Shown: positions 1-7,950, counted from the stretch's first letter. The stretch: 33,314 bases of DNA from Nitrospirales bacterium (GCA_021604105.1 BQIW01000049.1:1-33314); one strand, 5' to 3'. The notes: generated by a model from the letters alone, not told the origin. Program-made: numbers and translations.

Positions 1-58
1 AAGAGGAAGAACCAGGCTAAAGAGTTTGGGGCTGGATTGAGGATGTCACGCCTTGGCG

Positions 59-89
59 AGATCCTTCGCCGCTGGCTCAGGATGACACC
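59..89. repeat. Short palindromic repeat, ATCCTTCGC / CAGGAT family, copy 1
   Basis: An imperfect inverted repeat: ATCCTTCGC is followed after a few bases by GGCTCAGGAT. A closely similar unit lies at 3203-3231 and a half-degenerate one at 1662-1690. It resembles the widely dispersed hairpin repeat of the TCATCCTGAGCGAAGC type seen in many bacterial genomes. No coding function is visible. The rest of 1-339 contains no gene I can support. Confidence 0.5.
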
Positions 90-339
90 TTCTTCCAGGA
101 CGTGCTCCATGTAATCCCCTGCGGGATTCATAGGGCATCACGAAAAAAATGATGGAGGTCTGGCGTTGGGTGGCGCCATGCCAAAGCAGAGAAAGATTAT
201 TCTTCCCGCTTCTTGAATAGTTTTTTTCTTTGCATGCGTACGCTATGATGGGCGTATGTCTTTCCCCCTTTACCGGTACGGATTTGATTCAATGAAGGAT
301 TTCTGTTCCATCTTGATGCCGCGCTGATTCAATTTCGCA

Positions 340-438
340 ATGGGTTTCCTTTCCACCAAAGAGGATTATCTAGGGGTGATTACCGCCTATCTCCCCCAAC
401 CCGATCAGTGGTCGCCCGACTATCGAAGGAGGCGTTAG
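340..438 (+). pseudogene. C-terminal remnant of a DUF4258 (RelE/HigB-like) toxin
   Basis: The 32 codons ending at the TAG at 436-438 read like the last third of DUF4258 proteins: KEDYLGVITAYLPQPDQW followed by a terminal run of arginines (SPDYRRRR). Proteins of this family are usually about 90 residues and are commonly encoded just upstream of a YgiT-type zinc-finger antitoxin, which is what follows here. The reading frame is closed by a TGA at 325-327 and I could not find the missing N-terminal part in another frame, so this is a truncated gene rather than a single frameshift. The match is by motif memory only. Confidence 0.55.
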
Positions 439-674
439 TTATAGAATGTGTCCATTGCAAAGGCCGGATGGTCCGAGGGACCGCCCCATTCAGTTTGGAT
501 CGAAATGGTTATCATGTGTCCTGGGATGCTGTTCCTACGTGGGTCTGCTCCCAATGCGACGAGCCCTACTTCGAAACACGTGAAGTTGAACTAATACAGA
601 AGGCTTTGTCTGGCCTCGACCGTGAAAGCTCGGCGTTGGCTGCGTCCGGCTCCTCTCCATCACAGTCGAAGTGA
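408..674 (+). CDS. YgiT-type zinc-finger protein (MqsA N-terminal-like antitoxin)
   Basis: A small protein of about 88 residues. Two CxxC pairs, CVHC near residue 14 and CSQC near residue 47, are separated by about 30 residues with the typical FSLDRNGYHVSWDAVPTWVC spacing of the YgiT/MqsA zinc-binding domain. Members usually act as antitoxins for DUF4258 or MqsR-like mRNA-interferase toxins and may bind DNA to repress their own operon. The GTG start at 408 lies inside the end of the DUF4258 remnant, an overlap normal for these pairs. Because the partner toxin is truncated, this gene is probably an orphan antitoxin. Start choice is uncertain because no good ATG exists upstream of the first CxxC. 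Confidence 0.7.
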   Translation: MVARLSKEALVIECVHCKGRMVRGTAPFSLDRNGYHVSWDAVPTWVCSQCDEPYFETREVELIQKALSGLDRESSALAASGSSPSQSK

Positions 675-737
675 AAGACCATTGCGCGTGAAACCTCGGT
701 TGGTGACGGCCTATCCACGAGAACAGGAGTCTTGACC

Positions 738-968
738 ATGATCAAAGAACATGACCGGGTTGTTTTAGCTGTTGACGTTCCCTCTGAAGGCCTTGTGGCG
801 GGAGATGTCGGAGCGATCGTTCATGTCTATCGGGACAAGCAGGCCTATGAGGTGGAATTTACTACCCTGGAAGGAAAAACCGCTGCAGTGGTGACATTGC
901 AGGTTTTGCAGATTCGTCCGGTGGGTAAACGCGAGATCACTCACGCTCGTGAGTTGGCTTCTCGATAA
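738..968 (+). CDS. DUF4926 domain-containing protein (probable orphan antitoxin-like gene)
   Basis: A 76-residue protein beginning MIKEHDRVVL. Its segment GLVAGDVGAIVHVY and its late LQVLQIRPV are the hallmarks of DUF4926, a small SH3/KOW-like beta-barrel. The ATG at 738 is preferred over the TTG at 732 because AGGAG at 725-729 sits at a good distance from it. DUF4926 genes often sit beside a small nuclease-like toxin gene (DUF6883 type), but no such partner is visible on either side. I infer that it is an orphan half of a two-gene module. The function is not established. Confidence 0.7.
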   Translation: MIKEHDRVVLAVDVPSEGLVAGDVGAIVHVYRDKQAYEVEFTTLEGKTAAVVTLQVLQIRPVGKREITHARELASR

Positions 969-1092
969 AATCCTCAAGCTGCGTCACCGATCTGCCCCTC
1001 GGAACGTTGTGTTTCGCTTATCTCTCTTTTTACAGGCGAACAGTCGCAAGATGGATTTCACAGAAGTCGGCTGGAAAAAGTAGGAGAACCGT

Positions 1093-1301
1093 ATGCGATA
1101 TGCCATTGTAATTGAAAAATCGCCTGCAAACTTTGCAGCGTATGTGCCTGATTTACCTGGGTGTGTGGCAACCGGGGCCACCCTGGATGAAACGGAAGAA
1201 TACGAGAAGCGATTGCATTTCATCTCGAAGGACTACAGGCCGATGGCCAACCCCTCCCACCTCCGAGTTGCCTGGTCGAATACGTCGAGGTTTCAGTCTA
1301 A
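1093..1301 (+). pseudogene. hicB: hicB-like antitoxin gene with a one-base frameshift
   Basis: The start MRYAIVIEKSPANFAAYVPD, followed by LPGCVATGATLDETE, is a textbook HicB N-terminus, behind the Shine-Dalgarno sequence AGGAG. Near 1200 the frame slips: the next frame reads IREAIAFHLEGLQADGQPLP and ends LVEYVEVSV at the TAA 1299-1301, the normal HicB C-terminus. The total of 209 bases is one short of 70 codons, so a single base has been lost (or misread) around 1198-1203. HicB normally neutralises the HicA mRNA interferase, but I find no HicA gene upstream or downstream. Either this is a decayed orphan antitoxin or the base is a sequencing error. Confidence 0.8.
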
Positions 1302-1329
1302 CTCCGCTTCCCACTGTGTCCCTTCCATA

Positions 1330-1520
1330 CCGGGGTTTCGACCCCGGACGACGAGCCACTTTTGTTTCGGCAAAAGTGGCCAAAACCATTGACGCCCCGT
1401 CTGGCTTTATTGAGGAGGAGGGACGCGAACTCTTTGAAGAGCGGCCCAACTCGCCTGGCTCAAACAAGGTCCGCTAGCGGATAAGAGCGTCCCTCCGGGA
1501 GCCAGCCTGCAGGCGTCGGA
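1330..1520 (+). repeat. Structured dispersed repeat, copy A
   Basis: First of eight same-direction copies. The order of stems is: I, CCGGGG/CCCCGG with a TTTCGA loop; II, GCCACTTTTG/CAAAAGTGGC with a TTTCGG loop; III, an outer arm GACGCC..CTGGCT paired with AGCCAG..GGCGTC; IV, GGAGGGACGC paired with GCGTCCCTCC; and a tip with CTCTTTGAAGAG. It begins 29 bases after the hicB stop. Confidence 0.9.
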
Positions 1521-1661
1521 TCAATGTGCCGCTGATTGGCACGCCGCCGCACTTGGCCGACCTGAAGGTGATGGGAAGGATGCGAAGATAGATGCTCAAT
1601 GACGAATGTCTGGAGGGCCGGAGGGGCGTCGCGTTTGGATGTTTGGAGTTGGGAGGGGCAC

Positions 1662-1690
1662 AGATCCTTCGCTTGGCCTCTGCCCTGAGC
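1662..1690. repeat. Degenerate copy of the ATCCTTCGC palindromic repeat
   Basis: It shares GGGCACAGATCCTTCGCT with the copy at 3203-3231, but its right arm (CTGCCCTGAGC) has drifted. It lies between repeat copy A and the end of the Fic gene. Confidence 0.4.
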
Positions 1691-1735
1691 GTCGCCGATA
1701 CACTTCCCGTGTTTCCCTTTTTTTATTCTTCTTCC

Positions 1736-2845
1736 TTATTGGCCGAGATTGATCTCATACCGTGTGCTGCGGCCGCCACCTACCGGAATGAGTGCGCCTT
1801 GTTCCACCAGGTTCTGTAAATCCCGTGTGGCTGTCGCTTTGGAGGTGTGGGCGATGGCCATATATTTTTTGGCATTCATCCCGCCTGTGAATCCGCTTGG
1901 GCCTTCTTCCAGGATCCGGCGCACCACCTCCATCTGTCGTGAATTGAGTTGGTCTTTGAGGCGATCGAAAAATTTCGTTTTTCGCAAGGTGAATTCAATC
2001 TGCTCTTCTGCCTGATGTTGCGCAGCCAGTGCCATGTGTACAAACCAGCTGATCCAGGGTGTGATGTGGTTGGATTGTTGGGCATTCTGCAAGGCTTCAT
2101 AATAGTGTGAGCGGTTCGCCTCAATGGCACGAGAGAGGCTGAGCAAAGCCGGCCGCCCGAGACCTTGCGATAATGCTTTTTCCGACAGGGCGCGCCCGAT
2201 GCGGCCGTTTCCGTCCTCAAATGGGTGGATGGATTCAAAATATATATGGGCGATGGCGGAGCGGATCAGGGGTTTTTTGATGTCCTTGGTGCCCTGTGGG
2301 CCGGTTTCATTAAACCAGGTGATGAACCGTGACATTTCTTTGGATACCCGGGTTGAGGGCGGGGCTTCAAAATGAATGCGGGGTTTGCCGATCGGGCCGG
2401 ATACCACCTGCATGGGTTCCGCATGGCTTCGCCATTTCCCGACGGTGATGCCACGACTCCCTTGCATGATCATGCGGTGCCAGGAACAGAGGGTGTCTTT
2501 GGTCAGCGCACCGGCATACCTGTTGCGTACATCCGTCATGAGCGCGGCAGCTCCTTGCGCCCGTTGATCCCGCACCTGTTCGCCGGGCTGTCCCAGTCCA
2601 AGATTTTTACGGATGGAGGAGAGGACATCCTGACGACTCAAATATTCACCTTCAATTTCTGATGTCTTGAGCGCTTCCACGACCATCATCTCGATGATGG
2701 CTTCCGTCTGCGTCTCTTCCGGTAATCCGCTCAATAGGCCGCTGGCTCTTCCTGTTTTTTCGGCGAATGCCAGTAAGGCGTCCTCAACGGTGGTGAGTTC
2801 GTATTGGAAGTCCGGCCAGTCCGGTTGTTGCCAGTTATAGGTCAT
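1736..2845 (-). CDS. Fic family protein with DUF4172 N-terminus and winged-helix C-terminus
   Basis: A Fic-domain enzyme of 369 residues, expected to transfer AMP (or another nucleotide part) from ATP to a protein hydroxyl group. The catalytic motif HPFEDGNGRIGR is intact near residue 205. An N-terminal inhibitory motif of the S/TxxxE-G/N type, TSEIEG, is present near residue 65, which makes it a self-inhibited class II Fic. The N-terminus (TYNWQQPDWPDF) matches DUF4172. The C-terminus (KYMAIAHTSKATATRDLQNL, then GGGRSTRYEI) is a winged-helix DNA-binding domain. The ATG at 2845 was chosen because the family N-terminus begins there; the open frame runs on upstream into repeat copy B but is not conserved. 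There is no Shine-Dalgarno sequence, and a -10 box lies only 6 bases upstream. Two palindromes sit directly in front of the gene, which suggests self-regulation through the winged helix (inference). Confidence 0.9.
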   Translation of the reverse strand: MTYNWQQPDWPDFQYELTTVEDALLAFAEKTGRASGLLSGLPEETQTEAIIEMMVVEALKTSEIEGEYLSRQDVLSSIRKNLGLGQPGEQVRDQRAQGAAALMTDVRNRYAGALTKDTLCSWHRMIMQGSRGITVGKWRSHAEPMQVVSGPIGKPRIHFEAPPSTRVSKEMSRFITWFNETGPQGTKDIKKPLIRSAIAHIYFESIHPFEDGNGRIGRALSEKALSQGLGRPALLSLSRAIEANRSHYYEALQNAQQSNHITPWISWFVHMALAAQHQAEEQIEFTLRKTKFFDRLKDQLNSRQMEVVRRILEEGPSGFTGGMNAKKYMAIAHTSKATATRDLQNLVEQGALIPVGGGRSTRYEINLGQ

Positions 2846-2917
2846 GAGCCGATTGTACCATACATTCGGCTCAATAGAGTGGAATAAAGTGAGCTGAATA
2901 GACCTTTTATTCGGCTC
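2846..2917 (-). promoter_or_regulatory. Twin palindromic operator and leaderless promoter of the Fic gene
   Basis: Two 27-bp palindromes of the same design lie here. At 2846-2872, GAGCCGATT and ATTCGGCTC are separated by 9 bases. At 2891-2917, GAGCTGAAT and ATTCGGCTC are separated by 9 bases. The first ends at the base before the ATG and covers an extended -10 box (minus strand TGGTACAAT; hexamer 2857-2852). With 6 bases between the -10 box and the ATG, transcription probably starts at or next to the start codon. A protein bound here would block the promoter. Confidence 0.65.
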
Positions 2918-2947
2918 AGCCCGTGCCGGGACATTTTTCAGTGCATG

Positions 2948-3140
2948 CCGGGGTTTCGCCCCCGGACGACGAGGTTCTTTTGTTTCGGCAAAAGGACCCA
3001 AATCCATTGACGCCCCGTCTGGCCTCATTGAAGAGGAGGGGCGCGAACTTTTTGCAGAGCGGCCCAACTCGCAAGGCTCACACAAGGGCCGCCGGATGCG
3101 AAGAGCGTCCCTCCTGGGAGCCAGCCGGCAGGCGTCGGAA
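2948..3140 (+). repeat. Structured dispersed repeat, copy B
   Basis: Same architecture as copy A. Stem I has TTTCGC in its loop. Stem II is slightly damaged (GTTCTTTTG against CAAAAGGAC), and stem III has one mismatch. It lies about 100 bases upstream of the Fic start codon. Confidence 0.9.
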
Positions 3141-3202
3141 CAAAAGGTGCTGTGTAGGGTGTGAAGGCGTGTTGTGAAACTGGCGTGAAGTGGTTAGGGC
3201 AC

Positions 3203-3231
3203 AGATCCTTCGCTGCCGCTCAGGATGACAA
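3203..3231. repeat. ATCCTTCGC / CAGGAT palindromic repeat, copy 2
   Basis: A hairpin-forming unit: ATCCTTCGC, a short loop, then CGCTCAGGATGAC. It is closely similar to the unit at 59-89 and shares 18 bases with the degenerate copy at 1662-1690. No gene is visible in 3141-3350 beyond this. Confidence 0.5.
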
Positions 3232-3350
3232 CCTGGAGAGAAAGGTTTGCCAACAACATGCGGGGATAGCGGAGCGGGAGAAGATAGAGGATCGATTGCG
3301 TATAGGGGCAATGACGCTTCAAGATTGCTGATCAGGCGGAGGCGGGATGT

Positions 3351-4289
3351 TTACCTTCTATTTTGTGAGACCGTCTGTCGGGTGGTGCGGCTCCTTCCCT
3401 GTGGTTTCCTCCGGTGTTTGTTGCCTCGTAGTATTTTGTTGTTGACCCATTCCTGTAATGCTATCCATACGGTATCCTCCCCGCTGCCGTCTCGCCTTGC
3501 CCCTTGCGCACACGTCAGAATCTCTTGATACGATCGCACATGGAACGGGACCTGATCCTGTCTGACCGTCCGGGTGAATGCGCTCCATTCAGGGGCTTTG
3601 ACCTTTTGGGCCATGGGCAGATCGGCGCTGTCCGCATAGACGATGACCACCGCCGGTTGCTTATTTTTTTGCCGGGCCAGCTTATAGGCCACGACGAGAG
3701 TGCGCATCCATTGGTAGGCCGGTCCCGCGAATGGACAGGGGTGGTAATCGGTTTGGGCATCGAGATGAAAGACTTTTGGAATGATGTCCCAATACTGAAT
3801 GTCTTTTTCGCTTAAGGCGCAACGACTGGTGATGTCGATTTCTCGCGTGGCTTGCTGCACATAGTTTCCGTTGCACGGGGCGGAGCCATTGCGCCGCACC
3901 GTTTGCGAGCACGCCCCTCCATCCTGCTCCGTAAATTTACATTCAAAAAAGATCACGGAATGGGGATTTTCCGCATAGACATCCACTTGGGTCGGGCGCG
4001 GTTCATTGAGCAATGACGGGCGCGCGCGCCATTCCAAGGTGATCTCCCAGGGACCGCCGGCCGGTACCCCCAGATTGGTTGCCAGGGCATCGAGAATCGC
4101 ATCGCAATCCGATGAAGTTTTGATGGTGCCGAAGACATCGATCGCTAAGGCTTGGGATGAATGCCTCACATGCGTATCGATAGCCCCTCCCCGGCCTTTG
4201 TGCCACGGAAATGTTTCCCATGGTTCACAGGCTCGTTGCGCAGGAGGGAAGATATTGCGTTCAAGGCGTGTTCTGGTGGCGTGGTCCAT
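3351..4289 (-). CDS. PD-(D/E)XK nuclease-like protein, PGN_0703-type putative restriction endonuclease
   Basis: A 312-residue protein with a recognisable PD-(D/E)XK core: QVDVYAENPHSVIFFECKFT gives Asp103, then Glu116 and Lys118. The cysteine segment that follows (GGACSQT and PCNGNYVQQ) matches my memory of the PGN_0703 family of putative restriction endonucleases, so I assign it there tentatively. Such enzymes are expected to cut DNA in the cytoplasm using Mg2+. No methyltransferase or specificity gene is next to it, so it may be a solitary nuclease. The C-terminus is very basic (HRRKPQGRSRTTRQ), which may bind nucleic acid. A GAAGG sequence lies about 9 bases upstream of the ATG. The gene sits alone between repeat copies B and C. 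Confidence 0.65.
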   Translation of the reverse strand: MDHATRTRLERNIFPPAQRACEPWETFPWHKGRGGAIDTHVRHSSQALAIDVFGTIKTSSDCDAILDALATNLGVPAGGPWEITLEWRARPSLLNEPRPTQVDVYAENPHSVIFFECKFTEQDGGACSQTVRRNGSAPCNGNYVQQATREIDITSRCALSEKDIQYWDIIPKVFHLDAQTDYHPCPFAGPAYQWMRTLVVAYKLARQKNKQPAVVIVYADSADLPMAQKVKAPEWSAFTRTVRQDQVPFHVRSYQEILTCAQGARRDGSGEDTVWIALQEWVNNKILRGNKHRRKPQGRSRTTRQTVSQNRR

Positions 4290-4549
4290 TGGTGTTGGCC
4301 TTCAGAGTAAACATAGAAATTGGAATGTGGTGTTTATTGTCTTTATCGGTGAATGGGAGATGAAGCTGAATGAGGGAGGGAAATGTTGGATGGATTTAGG
4401 GATGGGGGGGTTCATGTTGAATACGTGGATGCATTGGAAGATTGGCTGGGGCTTGGGCATGGCTGGGGTGATCGAATGAACTCTCCGAATGGGGAGACGA
4501 TAGGTGCCCGGTGATAAATGTCGTGAGGGATGCGAGCGTGCTATTAAGA

Positions 4550-4740
4550 CCGGGGTTTCGACCCCGGACGCCGAGGTCCTTTTCTTTCGGGAAAAGGACC
4601 CAAAACCATTGACGCCCCGTCTGGTCTCATTGAAGAGGAGGGACACGAACTCTTGAAGAGCGGCCCAACTCGCGGGGCTCAAACAAGGGCCGCTAGCTGC
4701 GAAGAGCGTCCCTCCTCGGGACCAGCCGGCAGGCGTCGGA
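4550..4740 (+). repeat. Structured dispersed repeat, copy C
   Basis: Stem II reads GGTCCTTTTC/GAAAAGGACC, with the closing G-C pair of other copies swapped to C-G. Stem III reads CTGGTC/GACCAG where copy A has CTGGCT/AGCCAG. Both changes keep the pairing. The preceding 4290-4549 holds no gene I can support. Confidence 0.9.
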
Positions 4741-4847
4741 TCAACAAGCTGCTTGGTGTTTGGCGCGATGTCCCAGGAAGTCGACTTACAGCTGATGCGA
4801 TAGAAGTTTGATTAATATTGTCGGAAAGATGGGAAGGTTTTTAGAGA

Positions 4848-5038
4848 CCGGGGTTTCGACCCCGGACGCCGAGGTCCTTTTCTTTCGGGAAAAGGACCCA
4901 AAACCATTGACGCCCCGTCTGGCCTCATTGAAGAGGAGGGACGCGAACTCTTGAAGAGCGGCCCAACTCGCGGGGCTCAAACAAGGGCCGCTAGCTGCGA
5001 AGAGCGTCCCTCCTTAGCGCCAGCCGCCGGGCGTCGGA
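4848..5038 (+). repeat. Structured dispersed repeat, copy D
   Basis: Nearly identical to copy C through stems I, II and IV, only about 110 bases downstream of it, so probably a recent tandem duplication. The upstream flank TCGGAAAGATGGGAAGG also resembles the flank of copy H (7966-7982), so the duplicated unit may be longer than the repeat itself. Confidence 0.9.
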
Positions 5039-5238
5039 TTCACTGCCCGCATGCTGATTGGTGCGGCGGCCCGGGTGATTGACCTGCAGGTGGCTTGGAT
5101 GACAGAGAAAAGCAACAAAACAAAACGGTGAAGGATAGCAGAGGGGTTGTGATGCTCGTCCCACAGGGAATGACGAACAGGGAGAGCGACTGCTCAATGA
5201 CAACTTTCGCCAGTAGCTACTGCCAATACGATCTTTTT

Positions 5239-5631
5239 TTAAGAGATTTTTTCTTCCGAATCTTCACTGGACTCACCAAGACGAACCTGGCGAAAATGTC
5301 CGGGACTCGCGACCGTGAAAAAGCCTTGTAGCTTCGGCTGAGATGAAAAGAAGATCTGCAAAAACGACATCTGCTCAATAGGAGATTGTCCGCCCAGACG
5401 AAACAAGACAATGCCGGGAGCAGACTGTTGCCGACAACGAAACACCAGTTCGCCAAAATCACGATCGAAAGTCAGCAACACACGAGATTGAGTTACGGCT
5501 TCGCGTAACACCTCCTCATCGGAAGCCGCCATTAGTGACTCCGCTGCATACAGGACATCGTGGCCGTGCGTTCGAAGTAATTTGACGATTGAGGCAGGAA
5601 AATTTTCGTCGGCAAGATACCGTTCACTCAT
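5239..5631 (-). CDS. DUF5615 PIN-like toxin
   Basis: A 130-residue protein of the DUF5615 (Mut7-C/PIN-like) family. It starts with the acidic signature YLADENFP and has a second acidic cluster, LLTFDRDFGELV, near residue 55; together these form the expected metal-binding site of a PIN-type RNase. The following segments (APGIVLFRL and the stretch after it) fit the family. It overlaps the upstream DUF433 gene by four bases (ATGA at 5631-5628), so the pair is translationally coupled in the order antitoxin, toxin. The last 15 residues are acidic and serine-rich and not conserved. RNase activity is inferred from the family. Confidence 0.85.
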   Translation of the reverse strand: MSERYLADENFPASIVKLLRTHGHDVLYAAESLMAASDEEVLREAVTQSRVLLTFDRDFGELVFRCRQQSAPGIVLFRLGGQSPIEQMSFLQIFFSSQPKLQGFFTVASPGHFRQVRLGESSEDSEEKIS

Positions 5632-5882
5632 GCGGACGTTCCGGTCGGCGGCAGCAAATAGAACCGTTCCTCCCGGAAGATTTCCGCAGCATACGCCAGC
5701 ACAGCACGAATGCGATCCTCAGTCAGGTTGGGGTAATTGTCACATAACGCAGTTTGGTCCCATCCTGCCGCCAGCAAATCAAGCACGAACTCTACAGACA
5801 GACGAGTTCCCTTGAGAGCTGGTTTTCCACCCAAAATTGCTGGATCGGACACGATGTAGTCTCGCCAATTAATGGCGGGCAT
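5628..5882 (-). CDS. DUF433 antitoxin
   Basis: An 84-residue protein with the DUF433 core: IVSDPAILGGKPALKGTRLS, then a helix-turn-helix-like stretch (EFVLDLLAAGWDQTALCDNY followed by PNLTEDRIRAVLAYA). DUF433 proteins are the usual partners of DUF5615 toxins and probably bind the operon promoter. The start is well fixed by AAGGAGG seven bases before the ATG. This pair is the one complete toxin-antitoxin module in the accessory region. Repeat copy E lies about 170 bases upstream. Confidence 0.88.
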   Translation of the reverse strand: MPAINWRDYIVSDPAILGGKPALKGTRLSVEFVLDLLAAGWDQTALCDNYPNLTEDRIRAVLAYAAEIFREERFYLLPPTGTSA

Positions 5883-6051
5883 GATGCTCCTCCTTAACCT
5901 AATCTTTCGGCAATAGGATGCGTGAGATTAAAAGTATAGCCAAGACCCTATGAGAAGTCACCAATCCAATTCCTTCCACCCCAGGCTCCCGTCTTTAATT
6001 GTAGCCATAAATCCGGGTTGCAAGATTGAGGGTGAAGAGAGAGTGTTATTT

Positions 6052-6242
6052 CCGGGGTTTCGGCCCCGGACGACGAGCCACTTTTGTTTCGGCAAAAGTG
6101 GCCAAAACCAGTAACGCCCCGTCTGGCTTTATTGCAGAGGAGGGACGCCAACCCGAAACAGAGCGGCCCAACTCGCCAGGCTCAAACAAGGGCCGCCAGA
6201 TGCGAAGAGCGTCCCTCCTGTGAGCCAGCCGGAAGGCGTCGG
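6052..6242 (+). repeat. Structured dispersed repeat, copy E
   Basis: It has a GCCACTTTTG/CAAAAGTGGC stem II and CTGGCT/AGCCAG in stem III, like copy A. The tip region differs (CAACCCGAAACAGAG in place of GAACTCTTTGAAGAG), so the small apical hairpin is lost in this copy. Confidence 0.9.
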
Positions 6243-6352
6243 AAGACAGAATGTTGATCATGAAAGAGGAAGGAGTGCAGACCTGACTAAAAATTAGAAA
6301 GATTTGTTATGGGAAGAAGGGAGGCTCTATCCGCTTTTCTTTTCAAGCCCAC

Positions 6353-7063
6353 TCACCACATGACCTCAAGCACTTCATGGTTTTGGTGGGGTTCCCCAAT
6401 GGCGGCCAGCCCCTGCCCGTCTGAGCTTTGGCCGTCGCGCACACACCACGCGAGACCTTTGCCCTCCAACTTGATGACGAACACCCCGCCCAGGAAATAA
6501 TTCACGAGCCAGGCGAACGTGGGAGTCCCCCCGGTTGTCGACGCCGACCAATAGTTGGCCGACTGCACGTTTTGAAACGGATTCCCATCCGGCAAACAGA
6601 GTCCCCCGCCTACGCACAGGATCGAATTGATATCCATGAGACTCGATAGTTGTTCCCGCATCGGCAGTGCCCAGCCTTTCCGTCCTCCCACCTCGCGGGT
6701 GGTGCAATGGCTGATGGCCCCGGCCCAGTTAAAGAAGGTCACCGCCGGGGAGGTTTCCCACACGACGCCCGTTTCCCGGTCACAGTAGGCAACGCCATAG
6801 AGGACAGGGACAAATCGATCTGCAGCAGAGAATGTCTGTCCCCCCATCTTCGAGACACCACACGGACCGATCGGACCCGGTGCCGAGGTGGCCGACCTGG
6901 TGTCGTTCAGGGTATCGATGTGCGCGTGCATGTCCGGCATCAGTTGGCTTGGCGTGTTCTCTGATGGTCCATGTTTGGCCCAGACCACTCCTGACAGAGC
7001 CAGACACATCGACAGCATCGCCGCCACCCCGACACCCGCAATGATTGCTTGCTGACCAAACAC
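6353..7063 (-). CDS. Secreted DUF1566 (Lcl C-terminal-like) protein
   Basis: A predicted exported protein of 236 residues. A signal peptide (FGQQAIIAGVGVAAMLSMCL then ALSGVVWA) precedes a mature region with the DUF1566 pattern: a tryptophan/proline motif WALPMREQLSSLMD, then NYWSAST, AWLVNYFLGG and the closing AWCVRDG. DUF1566 domains occur in surface or secreted proteins, often many per genome, and their function is unknown. The GTG at 7063 is preferred because AGGGGG lies just upstream and the signal peptide then starts properly; longer versions would run into repeat copy F. Five cysteines fall in the mature part and could form disulfides. The gene stands alone between copies E and F. Confidence 0.72.
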   Translation of the reverse strand: MFGQQAIIAGVGVAAMLSMCLALSGVVWAKHGPSENTPSQLMPDMHAHIDTLNDTRSATSAPGPIGPCGVSKMGGQTFSAADRFVPVLYGVAYCDRETGVVWETSPAVTFFNWAGAISHCTTREVGGRKGWALPMREQLSSLMDINSILCVGGGLCLPDGNPFQNVQSANYWSASTTGGTPTFAWLVNYFLGGVFVIKLEGKGLAWCVRDGQSSDGQGLAAIGEPHQNHEVLEVMW

Positions 7064-7486
7064 TCCGTACCCCCTGACATACAACCGACCATCCTCCTCA
7101 TGTTCAATCGTCCCCTGAGTTTGGAACGGGAACGCCGGAGGTTCTTTCTTAATATACTGGAGGAGCCATACGAATGCTATCATGTTCAACCGGCACGCGA
7201 TTACGGTAACAATGAAATGTGGCGAGCAGCCAGACCGAGGATGGAACCGGACAGTCTGAACTTTTTTGCTTTGGAATAAAAGGGGCACAAAAAAGGAGAG
7301 GTCGTACTCTGATGTGCAGGGAGCTTGGATGAGTGTATGAGATGAGGAGTGACTTTCTTTTTTGACGTTTGTTGATATCGAGCAATGGAGAGAATTTTTG
7401 TGATCCGGCTTTTTCGCAGGTATGTATGCCGGGTTTCGGCCGGGGAGTTGAGCGCTTGGGTGAGGCGTCTTTTTTTTTGAGGTCTT

Positions 7487-7680
7487 CCGGGGTTTCGTCC
7501 CCGGACGACGAGGTCCTTTTGTTTCGGCAAAAGGACCCAAAACCATTGACGCCCCGGCTGGCCTTATTGAAGAGGAGGGACGCTAATCCTGAGAGAAGAG
7601 CGGCCCAACTCGCCTGGCTCAAACAAGGTCCGCCAGATGCGCAGAGCGTCCCTCCTTTGGGCCAGCCGGCAGGCGTCGGA
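7487..7680 (+). repeat. Structured dispersed repeat, copy F
   Basis: It has GGTCCTTTTG/CAAAAGGACC in stem II and CTGGCC/GGCCAG in stem III. A short broken start of a further copy (GCCGGGTTTCGGCCGGGGA) lies just upstream at 7429-7447. Confidence 0.9.
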
Positions 7681-7759
7681 CAACGTAGAAGAGGAATTTT
7701 TAAGGGATTTCCATGAAAGTGGGAGAAGCGCAGGGAGGATAGAGAGGGGAAGAACGAGG

Positions 7760-7950
7760 CCGGGGTTTCGGCCAGGCAGCCGAGCCACTTTGGTTTCGGT
7801 CAAAGTGGCCAAACCCATTGACGCCCCGGCTGGCCTCATTGGAGGGGAGGGACGCGAACTCTTTGAAGAGCGGCCCAACTCGCCGGGCTCAAACAAGGGC
7901 CGCCAGATGCGCAGAGCGTCTCTCCCTGGGGCCAGCCGGCAGGCGTCGGA
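7760..7950 (+). repeat. Structured dispersed repeat, copy G
   Basis: Stem I is broken (CCGGGG against CCAGGC). Stem II is GCCACTTTGG/TCAAAGTGGC, where a T-A pair of copy A is a G-C pair. Stem III is CTGGCC/GGCCAG. Copies F, G and H are packed within 700 bases with no gene between them. Confidence 0.9.

Noticed and set aside
4006-4479. Plus-strand frame of 157 residues over the start of the nuclease gene
   Set aside because: It is antisense to a gene with a clear PD-(D/E)XK motif, lacks a Shine-Dalgarno, and its end is a low-complexity G-rich stretch.
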